From Bacteroidota bacterium (GTDB lineage: Bacteria; Bacteroidota; Bacteroidia; Sphingobacteriales; Sphingobacteriaceae), in the NCBI GenBank assembly GCA_018266915.1, contig JAFDZM010000063.1:1-64000 (forward strand): a DNA stretch of 64,000 nucleotides, read 5' to 3'. The position numbers were made by a program, and so were the translations under genes. Below the pieces are notes generated by a model. It worked only from the letters and a program-made list of their open reading frames with translations, made no database searches and was not told the DNA's origin. Shown one piece after another: positions 17,156-24,933 of the stretch (within the stretch, counting starts at the first letter, position 1; each line of letters opens with the position of its first letter).

Positions 17156-17540
17156 AATTTTTTGCCCTGTCAATTATCATCACTCCTAAAATTGCCATAC
17201 AGGCACCTGTTGCGTCGGCAAAAAGATCCGGCCATTCGCCGCTCCGCCAGGTAAATATGGTCAATTGTAACAACTCAATTAAACCGCCGAATAGTATGGA
17301 AATAAAAGTAACCATTGCTGCGCTTTTATACGAAAAGGAGCGGCCATTTTGTTGCCTCATAATGCCGTTGCACCACAAAACTACCAGCAGGAAAAAGAAG
17401 CCGCAATGCACCAGTTTATCAAAGCCGGGAAAGAACAAAGGTTCATGCGTAATATTGTCTCCTATTTTAATAGAGCACATGATGAAAATAAATAAGGCCC
17501 ACAAAATAGTGGGCCTTTGATATTTCGAAAATCTCATCAT
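17142..17540 (-). CDS. VanZ-family membrane protein
   Basis: The 132-residue protein has four hydrophobic helices and the VanZ-type segments DKLVHCGFFFLLVVLW and GGLIELLQ. VanZ relatives alter susceptibility to glycopeptides in some Gram-positive bacteria; in Bacteroidota the role is unknown and they are commonly found next to gcvH. It lies 7 bp after gcvH and overlaps the small lipoprotein, making a three-gene operon. Confidence 0.88.
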   Translation of the reverse strand: MMRFSKYQRPTILWALFIFIMCSIKIGDNITHEPLFFPGFDKLVHCGFFFLLVVLWCNGIMRQQNGRSFSYKSAAMVTFISILFGGLIELLQLTIFTWRSGEWPDLFADATGACMAILGVMIIDRAKNYEKS

Positions 17541-17547
17541 TCAATTA

Positions 17548-17928
17548 TTAGGCTCCAACTAAAGCTTTGTAAGCTTCAGCCGAAAGCAGGCCGTCAATTT
17601 CAGAAGCGTCTTTAATAGTGATTTTTACCATCCAGCCTTCCACATATGGATCAGAGTTTACCAGTTCGGGCTGGCTGTCAAGCGCAGGATTGGTTCCATC
17701 AACAGTACCGGTAAGCGGCATAAACAGATCAGATACTGTTTTTACTGCTTCAACCGTCCCGAAAACTTCTTCCTTGTGCACTTCTTTTCCTTTTGAAGGA
17801 ATATCGACATAAACTATGTCGCCCAATTCGCCCTGGGCAAACTCAGTGATACCGATGTAGGCTTCGCTGCCTTCAATTCTTACCCACTCGTGGTCTTTGG
17901 TGTATTTTAATTCAGCCGGGAAATTCAT
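17548..17928 (-). CDS. gcvH: Glycine cleavage system H protein
   Basis: GcvH carries the lipoyl group of the glycine cleavage complex. The 126-residue protein shows [21 protein letters not shown] and the lipoylated Lys63 in [12 protein letters not shown]. It is first in the gcvH-vanZ-lipoprotein operon; TATTTTTG about 22 nt upstream of the ATG is a likely -7 box. The P and T proteins are not in the window. Confidence 0.97.
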   Translation of the reverse strand: MNFPAELKYTKDHEWVRIEGSEAYIGITEFAQGELGDIVYVDIPSKGKEVHKEEVFGTVEAVKTVSDLFMPLTGTVDGTNPALDSQPELVNSDPYVEGWMVKITIKDASEIDGLLSAEAYKALVGA

Positions 17929-18048
17929 ATTGATCTGTTTTTTTGTGGCTCAAAAATAAAAAAACTTTTAAATAACCCGACTTAATTCTGTTCTTATCAG
18001 ACGCTTAAAAAACCTATTCTGTAACGATCTCGTTAAAGGTTGAAAATA

Positions 18049-18711
18049 ATGAATGCCAAAGGAATGAATAGATTATATACAGCCATAATAACTGTGCTTG
18101 CTATGCTGCTTTTGCAGGCCTGCAAAAGCAGCAGTCAAAAAGAAAAAGTTGCTGCCGATACTTTTTTAAATGATGTGAAAGACACTGTTTCAACTGTAAG
18201 CGGGGCAACGGGTACGCCATCGGCGCAACCGGCAGATAAGGGGCATGATGTTCACCCGGTTACATTAGCACCAATTGTAAGCGCAAAAGATGTTGAATTT
18301 GCCTCGGCTGTTACCAATAATGCTTTAAATAAGGTGAACACCGGGAAAATGGCTTTAGAAAAATCAACCAACAGTCGTGTAAAAAGCTTTGCAACGATGC
18401 TGGTGAACGATCATACCAAACTGGGTGACGAGATGAACCAGATCGCAAAAGATAAAAAGATCACTCTTCCGGCGTTATCAGGCATGGCCGAAATGCGCCA
18501 GGCCAATCGTTTGGCAATGAAGCAGGGCAACGATTTTGACAAAGCATTTTTGGATGCCATGATGTTTGATGAAAAGAAGGCGCTTGATATTTGTGAGAAC
18601 GGATCAAAAACCTGCAAGGATGCTTCGTTAAAAGCATTCGCAGTTAAATCACTGCCTGTATTAAAAATGCACCTCGACTCGGCGCAAGCCGTTCGTGGCA
18701 GCTTGCAATAA
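18049..18711 (+). CDS. DUF4142 lipoprotein
   Basis: A lipobox (LLLQAC) follows a short hydrophobic segment; the rest is a four-helix, ferritin-like DUF4142 domain (EFASAVTNNALNKVNTGKMALEK ... MLVNDHTKLGDEMNQIAK ... MMFDEKKALDICENG). The family is exported and its role is unknown. TTG at 18040 is in frame, but ATG at 18049 or 18064 is more likely; the latter gives the tightest signal peptide. A 30-bp perfect palindrome (18104-18133) lies in the codons for the lipobox. Confidence 0.8.
   Translation: MNAKGMNRLYTAIITVLAMLLLQACKSSSQKEKVAADTFLNDVKDTVSTVSGATGTPSAQPADKGHDVHPVTLAPIVSAKDVEFASAVTNNALNKVNTGKMALEKSTNSRVKSFATMLVNDHTKLGDEMNQIAKDKKITLPALSGMAEMRQANRLAMKQGNDFDKAFLDAMMFDEKKALDICENGSKTCKDASLKAFAVKSLPVLKMHLDSAQAVRGSLQ
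18104..18133. repeat. Perfect 30-bp palindrome inside the DUF4142 gene
   Basis: TGCTGCTTTTGCAGG and its exact complement abut without a spacer, in the codons for LLLQACKSS at the lipobox. In mRNA it would form a 13-15-bp hairpin with almost no loop, about 55 nt after the start codon. It may be chance constrained by coding, a regulatory hairpin, or a site for cruciform-binding proteins. Confidence 0.7.
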
Positions 18712-18821
18712 CCTAAGCTTTATTTTGGGAAAGGGGTGAGTGGAAACTCATCCCTTTTTGCTTTTGTATGACAGGGTTTTGAAGATGGAATTTCTAAATT
18801 GGTTGCTTATCTCACAACGTC

Positions 18822-19253
18822 ATGTTATTCGATCAACAAAATCCTATCAATCAACTTTGCGCCCGGGGAATGCAACTGGAAGGTGAGGCGAAACCTGAAG
18901 ATGCTGCCAAACTGTTTATGCAGGCATGGAATGAAGCGACCAACACCGCAGAAAAATTTATAGCTGCACATTATGTTGCGAGGCATCAAAATACTGTTGC
19001 TGATAAATTGCAATGGGACGAAACTGCGTTGAACCTGGCGCTCGAATTGGATGACCCGGAAGTTAAAGGCGCATTTCCTTCGCTTTATTTGAATGTGGCC
19101 AAATGTTATGAGGATTTGAAGGATTTTGATAAGGCAATCGAAAACTATCAGTTAGCACTAGAACATGCTCAATCGCTGCCGGAGGATGGTTACAGTAACA
19201 TGATCCGCTCAGGCATCAAAAGCGGATTGGAAAGAGTGCAGACACCGAATTAG
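18822..19253 (+). CDS. Tetratricopeptide-like protein
   Basis: The 143-residue cytoplasmic protein consists of helix pairs: GMQLEGEAKPEDAAKLFMQAWNEA, then NVAKCYEDLKDFDKAIENYQLALEHA, a clear TPR. It has no signal peptide. TPR proteins mediate protein contacts; the partner is unknown. It stands alone; an AT-flanked hairpin with arms TTACCCC/GGGGTAA lies 50 bp after its stop. Confidence 0.75.
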   Translation: MLFDQQNPINQLCARGMQLEGEAKPEDAAKLFMQAWNEATNTAEKFIAAHYVARHQNTVADKLQWDETALNLALELDDPEVKGAFPSLYLNVAKCYEDLKDFDKAIENYQLALEHAQSLPEDGYSNMIRSGIKSGLERVQTPN

Positions 19254-19366
19254 GTAGTATGAGTAATATCCGTTGGGTATTATGGAATTTATATCTCCAT
19301 AATTACCCCTATGGGGTAAATTATAAAAATATAAGTCGCAACGTAGACCTCAAGAGGGAATTCAAA

Positions 19367-19398
19367 CAAAAAAGCCTCCCGGAATATTCCGGGAGGCT
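19367..19398 (-). terminator. Terminator of the GH3 operon
   Basis: Perfect palindrome AGCCTCCCGGAA/TTCCGGGAGGCT at 19373-19398, followed on the minus strand by six T. It lies 37 bp beyond the GH3 stop codon and is a strong intrinsic terminator. Confidence 0.85.
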
Positions 19399-19434
19399 CA
19401 AGATCAGTTAATTATTATTTGTAAGGGATTCTGC

Positions 19435-21789
19435 TTATTTAGCTTTCAGCTCATCTATAGTGACCTGTGGGGCCAAAGCTTTGTGTACCTTTTCAACGGT
19501 AATAGATTTAGCCAGGCTGAATGGTTTTTCCAGTTTGATATTCTCGCTTGATGCGCCAATCTTAACCTTGTATTCACCTGCATCTGCTACCCATGCCGAT
19601 TGAGCAGTATCAAAAGATGCTAACGATTTTGCATCAAGGGTAAAGCTTAAAGTTTGTGATTCTCCCGGTTTCAGCGCTTTGGTTTTTGCAAAGCCTTTTA
19701 ATTCTTCCGATGGTTTATCCATCGTTTTGTGAGGAGCGCTCAGGTATAATTCCGCCACTTCTTTACCTGCAACCGAACCGGTATTGGTAACAGTCACAGT
19801 AGCTGTCAACTTACCATTAAATGCAGCATTGCTCAAAGCCAGGTTGCTGAAAGAGAAGTTGGTATAAGAAAGACCGTAACCAAACGCATAAGCGGGTTTC
19901 ACTTTAAAAGTATTAAAGTAACGGTAGCCTACATAAACCCCTTCCTGGTAAACCACTTCGGCAGGTATAGATTTACCCATCATGCCCTGTGTTGCCTTTT
20001 CAGGAAATTCTTTTCCAGGGAAGTTTTTAGCAGAAGGCACGTCGCTATAAGATTCAGGGAAAGTGGTTGCCAGTTTACCTGAAGGGTTTACCTTGCCGCT
20101 CAATACGTCGGCAATAGCATTACCACCTTCTTCGCCTGGCTGCCATGCCAATAATATAGCGTCAACTTTATCGCGGAATGAGGTTACATCAATCACACCA
20201 CCAATGTTTAACACTGCAATAACAGGTTTATGTTTTGCATGAAAAGCATCAGAAACGCTTGTGATCATTCCTTTTTCAAGATCAGTCAGGTCATAATCAT
20301 CCACTACTTTACGGTCATTACCCTCGCCTGCATTGCGGCCAATGTAAATAATTGCCACATCTGAAGCATCTGCCTTTTGCCCAGCGCTGCCCGCGTCAAA
20401 TTTGTACTCAGGAGCAAATGGAGTAGGGTTCATCAATTCCTGCATCAAAGATTTCTTCGGATGCTTTGCAGCATAATCAGCAAGATAACCTTTATAATTC
20501 TGGGCGAGGCCGTCATCCAGTTTGTAACCGGCGTTGGTTAAGCCTTCATTTAAAGAAACTACATAAGGTTTATTCACGTCTCCGCTTCCGGTACCGCCTG
20601 CAATCAGATCGTAGCCATGATTACCAAACAGCGCGATAGTTGCCCCGCTCTTTTTAATAGGTAAAGCATTATCGCCGTTTTTCAGTAGGACCATACTCTC
20701 AGATGCTGCTTCTCTTGATATCTGCGCATGACCTTTTAAGTCTGCCTTGTTTGGATAATCATAACCTTTTGCAGTCAGCGTATGTACCAACACATTTAAA
20801 ACAGCTTCTACATTTTTATCCAGTTCGGCTTCCGAAAGCTTTCCTGATTTTACAGCTTCTGTAATGGCTTTTACCTGGGTTGGATTTCCCGGCATCAGCA
20901 GGTTATTACCTGCATAGATCTGTGCCGGAGCATCTTTACCGCCAAACCAGTCGCTCATTACAAAACCTTTGTAACCCCAATCTTCACGCAGAACAGTAGT
21001 CAGCAGGTCGCGGCTTTCAGAAGTATAGGTACCGTTAATCAGGTTATATGAGCTCATCACTGCCCATGGGCGCGAATGTTTTATAGCGATCTCAAAGTTT
21101 CTAAGGTAAATTTCGCGCAAAGCGCGTTCGCTGATGATTTCATTCACAGAAGCGCGATCGGTTTCCTGGTTATTGGCTGCAAAGTGTTTAATAGTGGCTC
21201 CAACACCCTGCGACTGGATACCATTGATAATAGCAGAAGCCATGCTACCCGAAACCAGCGGATCTTCTGAATAGTATTCAAAATTTCTTCCGCCCAACGG
21301 GTTACGATGGATATTAACGCCCGGGCCAAGTATAAAATCGATGCCATATGATTTGATCTCTGAACCAAAAGCAACACCTACTTTTCTAACCAGGGCGGTA
21401 TCCCAGCTCGAAGCCAATAGTGTACCTACCGGCCATGCAGTTGAGAATAAATTATCTGCTGAATCCTTCTTAGTCATAACGAACCTGTGGATACCGGCAG
21501 GGCCGTCAGCCATACCTATTGAAGGTATGCCGAATTTAGGATTAGGTATGGTATGCCCAGATATGGTAGGCATTTTATCAGGTGTATTGTCATTAGCTCC
21601 CAATTTTAATCCCGGCATGGAAAAACCTTTCCCTACAACCACTTTCACCTTATCTTCCAGGCTCATCTTCTTTACGATCTCTTTGATCGGATCTTTACCA
21701 AACTGCGGCTCTTTCTCCTGCGCAAACGCAGATTGACCGGAAACCAACGCTGCCGCCACGACAATCTGTGCAAAAAATAATTTTTTCAT
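19435..21789 (-). CDS. GH3 family glycoside hydrolase (beta-glucosidase/xylosidase type)
   Basis: A signal peptide (ending SAFAQ) leads to a GH3 N-terminal barrel, with the catalytic nucleophile Asp280 in GFVMSDWFG and the substrate motif KHFAANNQETDR. The GH3 C-terminal domain (GRNAGEGNDR) and a fibronectin-III-like domain (VTVTNTGSVAGKEVAELYL) follow. At 784 residues it is full length. It probably removes terminal beta-glucose or xylose in the periplasm. It follows the small gene at 21814 in one operon, opposite a Nudix-derived regulator with a palindromic operator between, so sugar-responsive control is likely. Confidence 0.93.
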   Translation of the reverse strand: MKKLFFAQIVVAAALVSGQSAFAQEKEPQFGKDPIKEIVKKMSLEDKVKVVVGKGFSMPGLKLGANDNTPDKMPTISGHTIPNPKFGIPSIGMADGPAGIHRFVMTKKDSADNLFSTAWPVGTLLASSWDTALVRKVGVAFGSEIKSYGIDFILGPGVNIHRNPLGGRNFEYYSEDPLVSGSMASAIINGIQSQGVGATIKHFAANNQETDRASVNEIISERALREIYLRNFEIAIKHSRPWAVMSSYNLINGTYTSESRDLLTTVLREDWGYKGFVMSDWFGGKDAPAQIYAGNNLLMPGNPTQVKAITEAVKSGKLSEAELDKNVEAVLNVLVHTLTAKGYDYPNKADLKGHAQISREAASESMVLLKNGDNALPIKKSGATIALFGNHGYDLIAGGTGSGDVNKPYVVSLNEGLTNAGYKLDDGLAQNYKGYLADYAAKHPKKSLMQELMNPTPFAPEYKFDAGSAGQKADASDVAIIYIGRNAGEGNDRKVVDDYDLTDLEKGMITSVSDAFHAKHKPVIAVLNIGGVIDVTSFRDKVDAILLAWQPGEEGGNAIADVLSGKVNPSGKLATTFPESYSDVPSAKNFPGKEFPEKATQGMMGKSIPAEVVYQEGVYVGYRYFNTFKVKPAYAFGYGLSYTNFSFSNLALSNAAFNGKLTATVTVTNTGSVAGKEVAELYLSAPHKTMDKPSEELKGFAKTKALKPGESQTLSFTLDAKSLASFDTAQSAWVADAGEYKVKIGASSENIKLEKPFSLAKSITVEKVHKALAPQVTIDELKAK

Positions 21790-21813
21790 TTTCTTTTTGA
21801 GGGATTTATCTGC

Positions 21814-22188
21814 TTAATGATTTTCTTTAACACGTATACCTTTTGCCTCGAACATGCCCATCAGGCTACCTTTTACATGGTCGTCATCTACCGGTTCCAT
21901 TGTCAACGATACATCGTAGCTCTGGATAGTAAATGCTGCGGTGATGGTTTTATCTTTCTCGTCGATCTGGCTGATTTTCGTCATTTCCTTGCCTGTGGTG
22001 TCCTGCACGACACCTGCCAGCTTGCCATCTTTTCTTTCGAGAACGAAGGTCAATTTAGCGTCGCCGTTGGGTGTACCCATAATAACAACGTTCCATTTAC
22101 CAGGGAAATAATCTGTGGTTTGCGCTTTCGCGTTCAGGCCAAAGCACAGGGCTGTGGCCAGTGTAAAAATAAAAGTCAGTTTTCTCAT
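21814..22188 (-). CDS. Small exported beta-barrel-like protein
   Basis: A signal peptide ending NAKAQ precedes about 100 residues of alternating beta-strands (GKWNVVIMGTPNGDAKLTFVLERKDGKLAGVVQD) like a lipocalin-type or DUF-class small barrel. I cannot name the family. It is the first gene of the GH3 operon, 24 bp before the glycosidase, with the promoter and operator just upstream, so it may bind the same substrate or stabilise the enzyme. Confidence 0.75.
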   Translation of the reverse strand: MRKLTFIFTLATALCFGLNAKAQTTDYFPGKWNVVIMGTPNGDAKLTFVLERKDGKLAGVVQDTTGKEMTKISQIDEKDKTITAAFTIQSYDVSLTMEPVDDDHVKGSLMGMFEAKGIRVKENH

Positions 22189-22237
22189 AATGTCTTTTTG
22201 ATTAAATAGTTAAATACAATCCGTAGTTTTGACAGAA

Positions 22238-22269
22238 TAAAGATATATTGCTATTTTTACAAAAGCAAA
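22238..22269 (-). promoter_or_regulatory. Promoter of the GH3 operon
   Basis: On the minus strand TTTG (22269-22266) is followed after exactly 20 bp by TATCTTTA (22245-22238), one base from the -7 consensus. The first start codon is 50 bp downstream. The dyad at 22272-22296 begins 3 bp upstream of the -33 box. Confidence 0.6.
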
Positions 22270-22271
22270 TT

Positions 22272-22296
22272 TCATTGCGTATTTTTTACACAATGA
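22272..22296. promoter_or_regulatory. Likely operator for the Nudix-derived regulator
   Basis: CATTGCGTA and TACACAATG form a dyad (one mismatch, extended by one base pair) around a TTTTT centre, in the gap between the GH3 operon and the divergent regulator gene. NrtR-family regulators bind such 20-25-bp palindromes next to their targets. The site abuts the GH3 -33 box. Confidence 0.55.
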
Positions 22297-22329
22297 TAAT
22301 TAATTGATTTTGAGACTGAACTATTAACT

Positions 22330-23103
22330 ATGACAGAAGAGCTATTTGACGACTTTTTTAACCCTGCAAATGATTACCTGCGCAATGTGTCGGTTGATAA
22401 TGTAATATTCGGGTACCATGAAAAGGAACTGAAGGTTTTGTTGCAACAGCCTTTTGCAGATGAAAAATGGACAGTGACCGGCGGTTATATCAAAAGAACA
22501 GAATCTATTGAAGAGGCAGCAACACGCATTGCTTACTTACGTACAGGTTTGACGGGATTGTTTTTACAGAAATTCAATGCGTTCGGAAACCCTCAGCGTG
22601 TGGCCGACAATGATTTTACTGCCGAAAAAATATCCAGGATAGCCGGGATCGAAATACCGGCCAACTCGTGGATATTCGATTATTTTGTCTCCATCGCCTT
22701 TTATACGCTGACGGAATTTTCAAAAGTAACCGTCACAAAATCGGAGCAGGAGGCGGATTGTGGCTGGTGGCCGGTAAATGAATTACCACCAATGATGTTT
22801 GATCATGAAATGATCATTAAAGAAGCATTGAAAGCAATGCGGCTTCATATTGCCCATTATCCGATAGGTTACGAACTGCTGGAAGAGAAATTTACCCTGC
22901 CCGAAATTCATAGCCTTTACGAGACGATACTCGGGAAACAACTAGATGACCGGAACTTCGCCAAACGGCTGATGGCTACGGGCATTATTATCAAACTAAA
23001 TGAAACCAGGAAGATAGGCCCTCACCGCTCACCATATCTTTATAAGTTCGATAAGGAAAAATACGAAACCGCATTAAAAAGTGGTGCAGATTTGGCTTTC
23101 TGA
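22330..23103 (+). CDS. Nudix-derived transcriptional regulator (NrtR/AraR type)
   Basis: An N-terminal Nudix domain (to about residue 155) is followed by a winged-helix domain (EIHSLYETILGKQLDDRNFAKRLMATGI). The Nudix box keeps G52 and E58, but the catalytic REUxEE becomes R-I-A-Y-L-R (66-71), so it should bind a ligand without hydrolysing it. NrtR-family members in Bacteroidota include AraR, which senses arabinose. Divergence from a GH3 operon across a palindrome points to a sugar-sensing role here. The ligand is unknown. Confidence 0.87.
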   Translation: MTEELFDDFFNPANDYLRNVSVDNVIFGYHEKELKVLLQQPFADEKWTVTGGYIKRTESIEEAATRIAYLRTGLTGLFLQKFNAFGNPQRVADNDFTAEKISRIAGIEIPANSWIFDYFVSIAFYTLTEFSKVTVTKSEQEADCGWWPVNELPPMMFDHEMIIKEALKAMRLHIAHYPIGYELLEEKFTLPEIHSLYETILGKQLDDRNFAKRLMATGIIIKLNETRKIGPHRSPYLYKFDKEKYETALKSGADLAF

Positions 23104-23124
23104 GTTCAAGGTCTGATGTTCAAA

Positions 23125-24042
23125 TCAGCTAAAATGTTTCCTCATGGTTTGGCTGTAATCGGTTAAAGCAAGTTCAGGCGAAGGAAGCTCAGGGTGCCAC
23201 ATTTTTTCCCATTCAAAGCTGTAATACCCTTTGTAATTGTTTTTCGCCAGCAAGTCAATAGCTTCAAAAATCGGCACATCGCCCTTGCCTAAGAAGACGT
23301 ATTGGATATCGTCGCTTCCTGAAACTTTAGCATCCTTGATATGGGTATGGCGGATATATTTCTTTAATCTTTCAAAAGCCTGGGCTACCGGTTCTTTAGT
23401 AATTGACCACATATTTACTACATCCCAGATCATCCCTGCATGAGGATGCTCAGCGGCTTTTAACACCTTTTCAAGATCATCTGTATGAACCAAATCTCCG
23501 TGCGATTCGATGAGGACCGACACATCGCTGTCTTTTGCATATTGCGCCAGCATAAGCAGTCCACCGGCCATTAAATCTATAGTTTCATTTTTGTCTGTAC
23601 CCTTTGGGAAATCATTAGGAAACACCCGGATAAACGGGCACCCAATTTCCTGGGCGAGGTCGATGAAGCGCCTGGCTTCGTCCATATTTTTGGTCCTTTC
23701 AGTCCCTTCCGGAAAATGCAGGTTGGCTGATGAACCCAAGTCGACAAATTTCAGCCCTTTATCCTTCATCATCCGGAGCGTAGCTTTCCGGTTTTCGGGG
23801 CTTTTAAATTCTTCGCATTGCAGAAGATCAAGCTGACGTTTTATACCGCGTAATTCGATTCCCTGGTAATCGTGTGCCGCGGCAAAATCGACAACTTGTT
23901 TGAAATCCCAGTCGGGGCAGCCTAAAGTAGAAAAGGATAATAAAGCTTTATTCCTCGAAGAACCAAAAGCAGAGGGCATTACTGACCATGAGGCAAGTAT
24001 TAATGATGATTGAATAAATTGGCGGCGGGTAGGATGTTTCAT
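23125..24042 (-). CDS. Exported sugar phosphate isomerase/epimerase-like TIM barrel
   Basis: A Tat-type signal (RRQFIQSSLILASW) precedes a xylose-isomerase-like TIM barrel with metal-site segments (ELRGI, VLIESHGD, MIWDVVN, HTHIKDAK, GYYSFEWE). Family members isomerise or epimerise sugars, or eliminate 3-keto-sugars; these barrels often accompany GMC oxidoreductases. It is third in the GMC-isomerase-isomerase operon, 20 bp after its paralogue. Confidence 0.82.
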   Translation of the reverse strand: MKHPTRRQFIQSSLILASWSVMPSAFGSSRNKALLSFSTLGCPDWDFKQVVDFAAAHDYQGIELRGIKRQLDLLQCEEFKSPENRKATLRMMKDKGLKFVDLGSSANLHFPEGTERTKNMDEARRFIDLAQEIGCPFIRVFPNDFPKGTDKNETIDLMAGGLLMLAQYAKDSDVSVLIESHGDLVHTDDLEKVLKAAEHPHAGMIWDVVNMWSITKEPVAQAFERLKKYIRHTHIKDAKVSGSDDIQYVFLGKGDVPIFEAIDLLAKNNYKGYYSFEWEKMWHPELPSPELALTDYSQTMRKHFS

Positions 24043-24062
24043 AACCAGGTCTTTTTTGCTTT

Positions 24063-24932
24063 TTAAACACTCACCGATTTGAACTTCGACAAATAATCCC
24101 GGCTCTGCTTCAAAGCATCATAAACATCAATAGCCGACTTGTCCAACTCGATCACCATCCACTCTACCTTGTCTGAGCATGCGTCCACAATGGATGGAAT
24201 GTCTAACGAACCTTTGCCAACTGGTGTCATTGGGTCAGGGTTATCACTTATCAGTTTTTCATTAAAAATAGCCGGGCCATCTTTAATATGGATCAGGCGA
24301 ATCCTGTTCTTAAGTTTCTTAAGAATCGCTGCCGGATCCTGCCCCGCTACTTTTACCCAATAAACATCAGTTTCAAAAAAGATGTTCTCGTTTAACTCTT
24401 CATTTAATACTTCATATACCAATTTTCCGCCCACATGGTTTCGATATTCCCACCAATGATTATGGAGTCCGAAGTGTAATCCATAATCTTTGGCTAACTT
24501 GTAGCTTTCGTTATATAGTTTAACCAGTTCTTTTGTACCTTCCAACGAGCTGTAACGCTTATCTTCAGGCCAGCCGTGCCAGATCAGCTTATTGCAACCG
24601 TAGGCTTTTGCATTGTTCGCAAGTTTTGCAATATTATCCCGGGTTGGCATATCCACATGGCAGGAGGTTACCTTAAACCCAAACTCCTTTAATGTACCTG
24701 CAGCCGTTGCGACACTTACATTCTCTGGCCAGAAGGCGGTTTCTACATTTTTAAATCCCAGATCGGCCAAATGCTTTAAACTTCCCCGCAAATCTTTAGA
24801 AATAGCATCGCGAATAGTATACAGCTGAACGGCTAACCGGTGTTTGCCTTCCGGTAGTTTTAGAAAATCGGGAATAGCGGCGGCCATTAATCCCATACCA
24901 GCTAACTGGATAAATTCTCTCCTGTTTTTCAT
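24063..24932 (-). CDS. Exported sugar phosphate isomerase/epimerase-like TIM barrel
   Basis: Paralogue of the next gene, with the Tat-type signal NRREFIQLAGMG and barrel motifs GFKNVETAFWPE, GLHNHWWEY, FFETDVYWV, HIKDG and MVIELDKS. I use ATG at 24932, one base after the GMC stop; the longer reading from 24971 would put 13 hydrophilic residues in front of the Tat signal. The product has 289 residues. It is probably exported folded, through the TatC system encoded at 5384. The exact reaction is unknown. Confidence 0.82.
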   Translation of the reverse strand: MKNRREFIQLAGMGLMAAAIPDFLKLPEGKHRLAVQLYTIRDAISKDLRGSLKHLADLGFKNVETAFWPENVSVATAAGTLKEFGFKVTSCHVDMPTRDNIAKLANNAKAYGCNKLIWHGWPEDKRYSSLEGTKELVKLYNESYKLAKDYGLHFGLHNHWWEYRNHVGGKLVYEVLNEELNENIFFETDVYWVKVAGQDPAAILKKLKNRIRLIHIKDGPAIFNEKLISDNPDPMTPVGKGSLDIPSIVDACSDKVEWMVIELDKSAIDVYDALKQSRDYLSKFKSVSV

Positions 24933-24933
24933 G

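Noticed and set aside
22330..23103. Active Nudix (MutT-type) hydrolase
   Set aside because: The catalytic glutamates of the Nudix box are missing and a winged-helix domain follows.
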